DNA from: CAZKMQ01 sp964554065
GTDB lineage: Bacteria > Patescibacteriota > Patescibacteriia > Magasanikbacterales > JBBTQS01
DNA: 20,861 nt
Direction: 5' to 3'
Assembly: GCA_964554065.1 (NCBI GenBank)
Contig: CAZKMQ010000009.1
Span: forward strand, 1-20,861
Shown: piece after piece, positions 1-6,945 of the stretch
Layout: each line of letters begins with the position of its first letter
Numbering within the stretch: position 1 is the stretch's first letter
Made by a program: the position numbers and the translations under genes
Notes under the pieces: model-generated
What the model saw: the letters and a program-made list of their open reading frames with translations, nothing else
Databases searched by the model: none
Told to the model about the DNA's origin: nothing

Positions 1-1
1 A

Positions 2-3000
2 GATCTTGAGCCGTGTGATCCAGGATTTATTGTTCAAGGTAATAATTACGGAATTTGGAAAAACGGCGATGCGAACTACGACGGGTATGTTGGGTTGTGT
101 CCAGAGTCTGCTGACCAATGTACAGCTTTTGTTGACAGAAGTGATTTGACTGCAGCGCATCCTGAAGGTAAGTCATACTATTTCTTGGACAACGAAGCTA
201 TAGACACAGCTTCGTGTAATGGTGAAGTTAGCCAGCAGGAAGGTTGCGTGTTGTTTGATAATACTAATAATCCGTCTAAGACCTGGAGTGCATCTTTAAC
301 AAATGCAGTTAGTGAGCAAAGTAATGGTCAATCAGTAGCGCCGGAGAAGGAAGTTCCTTTGCCAGAGTTATTCGTGGCGCAGTATCCGCAAGGCGGTGCA
401 GGTGAACCTGGTGGTTCAGTATGGTGCAGTGCAGAAGTTATTGGAAAAGATTGTAAAATTGACCCTACCCCATCAACATACACATGTCATGCACGAAAGT
501 TCAAATGTATTGATAAGTTGAATAAGAACAGCGTTCTTGTAAATGTAACATCACCAATGGACTTTTCAAAGGTGGTGAATACTAAGGAAAGCCCAATTGA
601 AGGACAAGCATCATTTATTGGTAGTGGTATTGAAAGTGTTGGGTCGTTTGTATTCCGTGATGAGTCTGATGGTCAATCAATACAAGAGCCATACCCTGGA
701 CCGTTTCATCCTGGGCCAAATGATTTTCAAGTTATGTGCAAGCCAAGTATTTATGAGGATGTGAAAGATTTTTGTCTTGATCAGTGGAAAGAATACGGTT
801 TCAAGAATCATAAGCAAAACACTATCGGTGCAACCTATGCTCTATGTCAAGGATATCTTACAGCTGAAGCACAAGAGTTGGTTGGAATTGTAACCGGAAA
901 GAATAATGCTTATACAACTACAGAACAAATAGCAGATGTGATACGCAGTGTGCAAGCTCAAGCAAGATTAGCATGTGGAAGTAATGATAGTAACGCTGTT
1001 ATTAAGGTAAAGCGCGACAGGGCATGTACAGAGTGGTTAGCATGTAAAACATCCTTTACAGTGTGGGATCAGAAAAAGGGCGAGTCACGTGATGTGTGCA
1101 TCGATGTTGGTAGTTGCCGCAAGTGGGATGGTACATCTACTGAAGGTAAGTGCGTAGAGTGGGTAAGTACTGATTTAGATGAAAGCGCATTTTTGAGTAA
1201 AGAAGTGTATACCAGTCGAGATACTGGTTGGTTTGGTGAAGATTATACTGGGTATTCTTTGTATAATCAGTTCCAAATTTCTAATTTGAAATCTGTAGTA
1301 ACTAATCAGGCAAATAAGACAGTAAATATTGGTTATATTCATCCGAAGGAATCAAAGCATGATGAGTGTGAGTCAGCTGGTGATGGAAAGTTGTGTACAT
1401 ATGAGCAAGAATTACCTGGTGGAGCAAGCAAGGAGATGAATGGAGTGTGTTACAAAGAGAAGTGCTTTGTGGCTCCTAGCGCATTATTTAATCCTTCTAC
1501 AAAACAACCCCACCTAACGGATAAAAGTTGTCGAGCATTTCCTGAGCAGGCAAGTCCGTTTCCGCCGTCGGTTGTGTTAAGTGGTGGCGGGTATAATTCA
1601 TTTGGAGATCCGATAAGCAAGTCAGACTCTCATCGTAATGCAAACGTGTGTCAGAAAGTAGACGCGGATGAAACTTTGCAGCAGTGCCTTGGTTGTTCTT
1701 ATCAGAAAGTTACTTACGGTCCATCAGGCACGTTTACTAAGTACTATGATTCCAATGCTACACTGCCAGGAGGTGTTTGTTATGGTGGATTTATTAATTC
1801 CAAGGCTAACATATCAAAAGATGGAAAGACATGTGACAGCACTGCAGGTTGTACTGATGAACGTGGACATATTGCAGAAACAGAGCGACTGCATGGTTCA
1901 TGTCAAATTAAGAAAACAAAGCAAGATGTTATTGGTCTTGATGGGTATTGTTTAGAAAATGATTTACGTAATACCATTAACGGCTCAGAAAGTCAGTTCG
2001 CTTGTCAGACCTGGTATCCGGCAACATTATTTTCTGGTGGAGTTGATATATTTAATCAACATGTAGGGGCAGGGTATCAAGTCCCAACAAATGGTGGTGG
2101 GCGCTATATGTGTACTAAGGCGCGAGGTAATGCAAATCGCGTTGGTACAAGTGTAGCAGTAGACACTAGTCGAGATAGTAGTGGTTTTGGCCAGTTCTTG
2201 GATGATTTTGCTAAAAAGCGGAATAACCTGTGTCATGTTTTTGGCCAAGGAAATACTATTTATAACAAGGAAACTGGTCAGAATGTTTCTTGTGATTTAA
2301 GTTGGCACACTCTTTTCAACCGGCCTGTTGGATTAATTCCAGGGGAGCAAAAATGTTTTGAGAATGTTGGCGATGGTGGTGTCTCTGCAGCAGGTTCTTG
2401 TAATGGTATGTGGGAGCATGCGAAACAGTTTATTCCAAATGAAATAATGGCTACATATACACATCTTGATGCTCATGAGGATTATTATTTACAATCGCAA
2501 GGGTATAAATTGGTTGCAAATTCATTTTTTGCACAGTGTAATGATAATTGTTCTGTCAGGCGTATGGCAAGTATTTTGCCTAAAACACCGCATGAGGAGA
2601 ATCCCAAGCAATATCCTGGATATAATAGGGTTGAAGGAAGTTATGTTCTTCATGCAAATAAAGACTTAAGAATTGAGGATGTTGAGCGTGCTGAAGTATA
2701 TATTGTTCGTGGTATTGCAGGCCAGGGTGGAAAAGACAATCAATATAATTGGTATCCAGAAAGAAAGCCGATGACTATATTTAGCGACGGGACTTTTATA
2801 GGACCTGTTGAAGTAAAGGCTGATGGCGGTAAGCCGTGGGATTTGGCAAGTGGCCCGAATGAGCATTATATGAGTAAGACATTTGACAAAAACAATAGAA
2901 CAACAATGCGCATGTATTGGCAAAATGATGGGTGGTTTGAAATGACAGAAAATGAAATTGAAAATAAAATGGGTACAAGGAATGACTATAATGCTACAGG

Positions 3001-4753
3001 AAAAAGTTTTTGTTATTCGAAATATTGGAATAGGTTGTTGGTTGATGTAGTTTTTGATAATAATGGTCAATTTGAATCAGTAGACTATCGTATATGTGAT
3101 AGCGGAGGCGGGTCTGGGCAACTGCGCTTCGCTGTAATCTTTTACTTACGTGAGTATTGTACTGAAGTTGCACAAGTGTTTAATCAAGATGCCGTAGGTT
3201 CTTTGTCAGGCAGTACAAATATGGCTTGGACAGATCATGTCAAGGAAGACAGCAAGTTCATATTGAGTCCTAATAATGTAACAGATACTTATACTGCTTC
3301 GAATTTACTTTCTGCTGAACGGTCAAGACCGTCTTATTCTGTTGATCAACTAATAGCACCATATGGAATTTCAGAGTCACTCTTTGCGCCTGATAAAACA
3401 AAAGAAATTCCTTGGGTATTTGCTACAGGAGGAACAACAAGCGGTGCTAATGGAGTTACAGAATTCGTTAATTCTGGTTCTCCACTGTCATGTCCGCAAA
3501 CCTCTCAGCATGTTGCGTTTAATCAAGAAGGATCCTTCACAATTTCTTTGGGTTCTCAAAATGAAAGTTGTGGAGTCGCAATGTGTATAGGTGGTAAAAA
3601 TCACGGTGCTAGATGTAATGATATTAGTGACTGTGGAGATGAGCGCACATTTAGTTCTGGTACGGATCAGGTTATTGATAAAGGGGTATGTATGGGTGTG
3701 CCAATTCATCCTGATGATCAAGAGCCTGCTGATTCAGGCGATGCCTTTACCAGGCCGCTTACGTTCCAAGGGTTGCACGTTCCTAACTCAATTCACGGAT
3801 CTAATGCCGAACTTACTGGTAGTCTTTTGGCAAACGTATTTGCTCGTGCATATGGTGCATGGGAGTGGGTAAGTGAATCAGGAAATGCTACGTATAAGGA
3901 AATTGGTTCAAGTCCAATTACCGACCCAGAGTTACCAAGAAAAATAATTAATGGTACTGAGCCTGGGCTGGCTAGTTTAAAGAGTTCTACTAGTTCAAGT
4001 TCTAAACAAACATATAATTCTCGCAGGTATGGAGATGAACTTCATCCACCGATTGTCTCGGGTGTTGATTGCAGTGGTGGAATTTGTGATAAGTCTACAT
4101 ACTCTAAACTAACAATTAATAGTAAAAATGAAGGGTTTATTATTGGTGGATCTGGAACACTTGCTGCCCGTGCTCGATTCTACGCTGAAGCAGGAACTAA
4201 TCAAATGCCACTTCGCCGCATAGCAATAGATTGGGAGGGTAATGGTGAAGAGGTGGCGGACTTTAATGGCATGTACAAAAATCGTAAGCCTGCGTGTGAA
4301 GGTTCTAAGTTCGGAAGCAGTGAAGCTGCATGTGACTCAGGATTTTACCAATTTATCCATGTGTATAGTTTTAGTGATTGCTTGAATAATAATACTGACT
4401 TTGAATTGAGAACTGTTGGGGATGATAGTCAAGGTAAGATAGTATCCGGAGTGACTGGTCAGGTATTTGATCCGTATGCATATGGATTTGTTAATGGCGA
4501 TCGTTATTGTGCGTTCCAGCCAAGTGTTCAAATAATGGATAATTGGGGTTGGTGTAATGGTAGTTGTGAAAGCTACTCTGTACCAAATTCTGTTGCTGGG
4601 GAGCCTAACCTTAACTTTAAGGGTTGTTGGGAGGATTTGAATTCCACGGATGATGATGATCCAAAATTATGTACCGCTAATGAAGGGGGATTCGATAATG
4701 CTTCAGACTCATTTAAGGGTTGGGTGATTATTAAAGAAAATATTGACTCTTAG
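2..4753 (+). CDS. Giant cysteine-rich secreted/surface protein, 5'-truncated by the window edge
   Basis: The reading frame is open back to base 2, so the TTG at 95 is probably internal and the N-terminus, with any signal peptide, lies outside the window. About 1,583 residues are visible. They are rich in Cys, Asn, Gly and Ser, with many spaced Cys pairs, which suggests an extracytoplasmic disulfide-stabilised protein. One segment near nt 1021-1160 has a C-x3-WL-x-C motif followed by further Cys. Another near nt 3583-3635 has a C-x-GG-x3-G-x2-C-x5-C motif like those in secreted Cys-rich repeat proteins. Near nt 4198-4400 a WEGNG motif followed by a Cys-containing F-x-HVY strand resembles a PKD-like beta domain. 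No C-terminal membrane anchor or sortase motif is seen. I recall large Cys-rich proteins of this type near VirB6/VirB4 genes in Parcubacteria; a function here is not established. It ends with TAG just before a strong terminator. Confidence 0.85.
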   Translation, partial: DLEPCDPGFIVQGNNYGIWKNGDANYDGYVGLCPESADQCTAFVDRSDLTAAHPEGKSYYFLDNEAIDTASCNGEVSQQEGCVLFDNTNNPSKTWSASLTNAVSEQSNGQSVAPEKEVPLPELFVAQYPQGGAGEPGGSVWCSAEVIGKDCKIDPTPSTYTCHARKFKCIDKLNKNSVLVNVTSPMDFSKVVNTKESPIEGQASFIGSGIESVGSFVFRDESDGQSIQEPYPGPFHPGPNDFQVMCKPSIYEDVKDFCLDQWKEYGFKNHKQNTIGATYALCQGYLTAEAQELVGIVTGKNNAYTTTEQIADVIRSVQAQARLACGSNDSNAVIKVKRDRACTEWLACKTSFTVWDQKKGESRDVCIDVGSCRKWDGTSTEGKCVEWVSTDLDESAFLSKEVYTSRDTGWFGEDYTGYSLYNQFQISNLKSVVTNQANKTVNIGYIHPKESKHDECESAGDGKLCTYEQELPGGASKEMNGVCYKEKCFVAPSALFNPSTKQPHLTDKSCRAFPEQASPFPPSVVLSGGGYNSFGDPISKSDSHRNANVCQKVDADETLQQCLGCSYQKVTYGPSGTFTKYYDSNATLPGGVCYGGFINSKANISKDGKTCDSTAGCTDERGHIAETERLHGSCQIKKTKQDVIGLDGYCLENDLRNTINGSESQFACQTWYPATLFSGGVDIFNQHVGAGYQVPTNGGGRYMCTKARGNANRVGTSVAVDTSRDSSGFGQFLDDFAKKRNNLCHVFGQGNTIYNKETGQNVSCDLSWHTLFNRPVGLIPGEQKCFENVGDGGVSAAGSCNGMWEHAKQFIPNEIMATYTHLDAHEDYYLQSQGYKLVANSFFAQCNDNCSVRRMASILPKTPHEENPKQYPGYNRVEGSYVLHANKDLRIEDVERAEVYIVRGIAGQGGKDNQYNWYPERKPMTIFSDGTFIGPVEVKADGGKPWDLASGPNEHYMSKTFDKNNRTTMRMYWQNDGWFEMTENEIENKMGTRNDYNATGKSFCYSKYWNRLLVDVVFDNNGQFESVDYRICDSGGGSGQLRFAVIFYLREYCTEVAQVFNQDAVGSLSGSTNMAWTDHVKEDSKFILSPNNVTDTYTASNLLSAERSRPSYSVDQLIAPYGISESLFAPDKTKEIPWVFATGGTTSGANGVTEFVNSGSPLSCPQTSQHVAFNQEGSFTISLGSQNESCGVAMCIGGKNHGARCNDISDCGDERTFSSGTDQVIDKGVCMGVPIHPDDQEPADSGDAFTRPLTFQGLHVPNSIHGSNAELTGSLLANVFARAYGAWEWVSESGNATYKEIGSSPITDPELPRKIINGTEPGLASLKSSTSSSSKQTYNSRRYGDELHPPIVSGVDCSGGICDKSTYSKLTINSKNEGFIIGGSGTLAARARFYAEAGTNQMPLRRIAIDWEGNGEEVADFNGMYKNRKPACEGSKFGSSEAACDSGFYQFIHVYSFSDCLNNNTDFELRTVGDDSQGKIVSGVTGQVFDPYAYGFVNGDRYCAFQPSVQIMDNWGWCNGSCESYSVPNSVAGEPNLNFKGCWEDLNSTDDDDPKLCTANEGGFDNASDSFKGWVIIKENIDS

Positions 4754-4763
4754 CTAGAAATTG

Positions 4764-4800
4764 AAAAAGACCTTGATTCTTCCTGAATCAAGGTCTTTTT
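4764..4800. terminator. Bidirectional intrinsic terminator between convergent genes
   Basis: A perfect 16-bp stem (4764-4779 with 4785-4800) with a 5-base loop and a T run on each side. It ends the giant Cys-rich gene on the plus strand and also sits just past the TAA stop of the minus-strand lipoprotein gene at 4820. Confidence 0.93.
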
Positions 4801-4819
4801 GTTGTTGAGCGAGAAGTGG

Positions 4820-5566
4820 TTACAGTCGAGTGTACCTTCCCATGACGTAGACTTCGCTGTCAAAGTCTCCCTTGTATACAGTGATCTCGAATTGCTCGTT
4901 GTTCTCGGTTACCGCGCCGCTGATATATCGCAACCCGTCCTCTTTGTGGGTGTAACTGCAGTCCAGCTTTGTGGGGTCAGATTGAGCACGACATCCGTCA
5001 GGAAAGCTCTTGCCGAATTTGCCGAACCAGTAGGTCTGAGTCCCGTATTGGTAGGCGATAGGCATCTCACTATCGTACTGCGCAAGATGGGTTGTACCAT
5101 CCTGGAAGTACTCGTGCTTGTACATCCCGATTTCCACCGGAGCGTCAGGCTCTACGTAGTTGTAGGGCTTGAGTACGATAGTGTGGATGTATACTGGTTC
5201 CTCACCACTGACTGTGAAGGTTTCCTCCACGTTTTCGTGATCAGGACAGCTTACGTACACATCGTACTCTCCAGGCTCAGCACCCTCGAGAATTAGGGGA
5301 GATGTTGGTCCGAATGTGCCAATCTCCGGTGAGGTCACTGAGGCAATCGAAATCGTCACCTCGTACACCGGCTCCGTATCCAGGGTGCCGCTGATCAGCG
5401 ACTCGACGTGCAGCTCGACAGTGACAGTTTTGTGTGATGGCGTGACGCCAGTCTCACTACCGGTCACTTGCTCGCTAGAACTCGGCTCTTCTCCACCGCA
5501 CCCAGCAAGGCACAGTGCCACAGCCGCCAATGCAGCCATGGAGAAACTCAGAAAACGAAACTTCAT
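4820..5566 (-). CDS. Predicted lipoprotein with beta-sandwich-like domains
   Basis: A 248-residue protein. The N-terminus is a lipoprotein signal: basic start, hydrophobic core at about residues 6-19, and lipobox L-A-G-C with the acylated Cys at residue 23. A Ser/Glu/Thr-rich linker follows (about 26-45). Residues about 46-130 are beta-rich and look like a carboxypeptidase-regulatory or Ig-like fold. A C-terminal domain (about 140-248) is rich in Tyr and Gly and has two Cys. I do not recognise a specific family. The start is fixed by an AAGGAGG SD six bases upstream. The gene is visibly more G+C-rich than its surroundings (31 of 60 bases in 4981-5040, against 24 of 60 in 7621-7680 of the virB6-like gene). 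It diverges from the SPFH-like gene and converges on the giant-protein gene, sharing its terminator. Probably anchored on the outer face of the cytoplasmic membrane. Confidence 0.85.
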   Translation of the reverse strand: MKFRFLSFSMAALAAVALCLAGCGGEEPSSSEQVTGSETGVTPSHKTVTVELHVESLISGTLDTEPVYEVTISIASVTSPEIGTFGPTSPLILEGAEPGEYDVYVSCPDHENVEETFTVSGEEPVYIHTIVLKPYNYVEPDAPVEIGMYKHEYFQDGTTHLAQYDSEMPIAYQYGTQTYWFGKFGKSFPDGCRAQSDPTKLDCSYTHKEDGLRYISGAVTENNEQFEITVYKGDFDSEVYVMGRYTRL

Positions 5567-5572
5567 TGAAGT

Positions 5573-5579
5573 CCTCCTT
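5573..5579 (-). promoter_or_regulatory. Strong Shine-Dalgarno of the lipoprotein gene
   Basis: AAGGAGG on the minus strand, six bases before the ATG at 5566. It decides the start and contrasts with the SD-less genes of the secretion operon. Confidence 0.85.
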
Positions 5580-5582
5580 AGC

Positions 5583-5615
5583 CATGGCCGGCCATGTTCC
5601 TGGGGAATTCCCAGG
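5583..5615 (-). promoter_or_regulatory. Two hairpins/palindromes in the lipoprotein mRNA leader
   Basis: A perfect 14-bp palindrome, CATGGCCGGCCATG (5583-5596), lies next to a 6-bp stem with a 5-base loop (CCTGGG at 5599-5604 with CCCAGG at 5610-5615). Both lie just upstream of the lipoprotein SD, within a predicted leader of about 130 nt. They could be a protein-binding operator or RNA structure affecting ribosome access; the sequence alone does not decide. Confidence 0.5.
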
Positions 5616-5704
5616 GTAAAGCGCGGTCAAACACTGGATAAGCATGCGTTATGCGTGATTCTCCAGAATTTTGGCCGAACTTTACTACACAATCTTCCAC
5701 TTTT

Positions 5705-5733
5705 ACCGTACGCCTATTTTGAGAGTTTGTCAA
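5705..5733 (-). promoter_or_regulatory. Predicted promoter of the lipoprotein gene
   Basis: On the minus strand, TTGACA (5728-5733), a 17-base spacer and TACGGT (5705-5710). The -35 is consensus and the -10 is weak. The same TACGGT -10 with a 17-base spacer recurs before the 50-residue gene at 18158. Confidence 0.5.
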
Positions 5734-5736
5734 GTG

Positions 5737-5805
5737 AAAATGTGTAAAAACTGTAGAAAACCTGCGATGCAAAAATCTCCAAAAATCGTTAAAAACAGCT
5801 AAAAA
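5737..5805. promoter_or_regulatory. Phased A-tracts (predicted intrinsically curved DNA)
   Basis: Runs of five A begin at 5771, 5781, 5791 and 5801, exactly 10 bp apart, with further A-runs at 5737-5740, 5746-5750 and 5757-5760. A-tracts repeated at helical pitch bend DNA. They lie just upstream of the SPFH-like gene's promoter and between two divergent promoters. The 5567-5903 interval holds no other gene that I can support. Confidence 0.7.
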
Positions 5806-5828
5806 TACGATTTATACCCTAAATTTAC

Positions 5829-5857
5829 TTGACAAAACCACAAATATTTGCTAACAT
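5829..5857 (+). promoter_or_regulatory. Promoter of the SPFH-like gene
   Basis: TTGACA (5829-5834), a 17-base spacer and TAACAT (5852-5857). The predicted transcript start is near 5864, giving a leader of about 40 nt with an AAGGAGAGG SD at 5892-5900. Confidence 0.75.
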
Positions 5858-5903
5858 TAAATGCTTTGCACGCCATGTGCAAGCAAAACACAAGGAGAGG
5901 AAG

Positions 5904-6821
5904 ATGATCAAGAAAAATAATTGGTCGGGATTCTCGTGGAACTTTGTAATCGTGACACTGCTCTCGCTGATTTGCTACGTTGTAGCAGGAGTCTGGTACA
6001 AAGGGTTGAGCTCCCCATGGTTCTACTCATCCATCCTTTTGGAGCTTGTTTTGCTGCTTGGGTGGGTCTTCTGGGCTGGTTCTTTCTGGAGTAAGGATGT
6101 TCATCACGGACTGCTGCTCAAAGAAGGTAAGCCGCATGGCAGTGAGCTTTTGCGTGGTGGAAGAAGCTGGTATCCACCATTTCTCTACGGACTTGTGTCG
6201 ATTCCGTTTGAACTGGCCAGTCACGAGCAAATCGGTACGATTCAGGTGTCTAAGGACACGCCAACTGGAGTTCGGACCGGCAAATTGACTGGTAATTTCA
6301 AGCTGCAGGTGCTAGGTCGTGAGAACGCTGATCATGGTACTGTCAAACTGGTTTTCGAGACCATTGATAAGTACAATTGGATTCACAATGTTAAGTTGCG
6401 GATCCTCAACATGATTACGATCGGGGTTGAGAACCTGACGTGGGCTCAGCTTCTTGATGAGAATGCGCGTGATCAGGCTGCTGTGCAGGCCAAAAGACAG
6501 GTCAATCAGTACTTGGCGCAGTTCGGCATGGAGGTGTATTCAATCGAGCTGGATGCTTTTGCGCCTGACAATCTTGGTCAACAGGGATTGGCGCTTGGTT
6601 CACCCCAAGCGCCAGCAGCACCCAGCAGCGCCAATGTTCAATACCCTAACCAGGTGCTTCAGATGGAGCCTGAGACACTTAGCAAGTTCATCGAAGCTGC
6701 TCTTGGGCCAGGTGCAACTGCTCAGGAGAGGATGACGCTGATGAAGGACATGCTTGAAAACGGTCGTCCTAACATCATCGTTCAGGGCGGCAAAAGGGGC
6801 AACAAGAAGAAAGGTTCTTAA
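5904..6821 (+). CDS. SPFH/band-7-like membrane protein
   Basis: A 305-residue protein starting at the ATG that follows the AAGGAGAGG ribosome site. The frame extends upstream to 5829, but that would overlap the promoter. Two hydrophobic segments (about residues 12-30 and 36-55) suggest N-terminal membrane anchoring. A soluble region (about 60-225) then has the alternating beta/alpha character of SPFH (stomatin/prohibitin/flotillin) domains, ending in a helix rich in Ala, Gln and Arg and a strand before a Pro/Ala/Gln-rich linker (about 225-250). The C-terminal part (about 255-305) is helical and ends in a Lys/Gly-rich tail. SPFH proteins scaffold membrane microdomains and proteases; no client is evident here. 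The family call rests on overall pattern, not a diagnostic motif. G+C is high locally (34 of 60 bases in 6421-6480), as in the divergent lipoprotein gene. Confidence 0.72.
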   Translation: MIKKNNWSGFSWNFVIVTLLSLICYVVAGVWYKGLSSPWFYSSILLELVLLLGWVFWAGSFWSKDVHHGLLLKEGKPHGSELLRGGRSWYPPFLYGLVSIPFELASHEQIGTIQVSKDTPTGVRTGKLTGNFKLQVLGRENADHGTVKLVFETIDKYNWIHNVKLRILNMITIGVENLTWAQLLDENARDQAAVQAKRQVNQYLAQFGMEVYSIELDAFAPDNLGQQGLALGSPQAPAAPSSANVQYPNQVLQMEPETLSKFIEAALGPGATAQERMTLMKDMLENGRPNIIVQGGKRGNKKKGS

Positions 6822-6842
6822 CTTTAGTAGGGCCTCAACAAA

Positions 6843-6877
6843 CAAGAAGATCTGATCTGCTGATTAGGTCTTCTTTG
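6843..6877 (+). terminator. Terminator-like hairpin after the SPFH-like gene
   Basis: The CAAGAAGATCT arm (6843-6853) pairs with AGGTCTTCTTTG (6866-6877) with one bulge and one G-U pair. The T run after it is poor, so termination strength is uncertain. It separates this module from the virB6-like operon. Confidence 0.5.
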
Positions 6878-6922
6878 TTAACAAAAATTTCATCTTTCCA
6901 CACCACAAAATTCGCCACTTTA

Positions 6923-6931
6923 TGGTATACT
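6923..6931 (+). promoter_or_regulatory. Extended -10 promoter of the secretion operon
   Basis: TGG followed by TATACT (6926-6931); no good -35 is visible. The predicted transcript start is near 6938, only about 8 bases before the ATG at 6946. The more upstream in-frame ATG at 6922 lies inside this promoter, which argues against it as the start. Confidence 0.65.
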
Positions 6932-6945
6932 GTGCTTACAAAACT

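Noticed and set aside
95..97. TTG at 95 as the true start of the giant protein
   Set aside because: The frame stays open and protein-like to base 2, so the gene enters the window from outside.
4799..5296. Plus-strand open frame opposite the lipoprotein gene
   Set aside because: It begins in the terminator, has no ribosome site, and lies wholly antisense to a gene with a lipobox, SD and promoter.
5316..5747. Plus-strand open frame of 143 codons across the lipoprotein start and its leader
   Set aside because: It is antisense to the lipoprotein and runs through its promoter and palindromes; no protein-like domain.
5737..5805. Phased A-runs as iterons of a replication origin
   Set aside because: The units share only the A-run, with no conserved remainder, and no replication protein is nearby; curved promoter DNA is the simpler reading.
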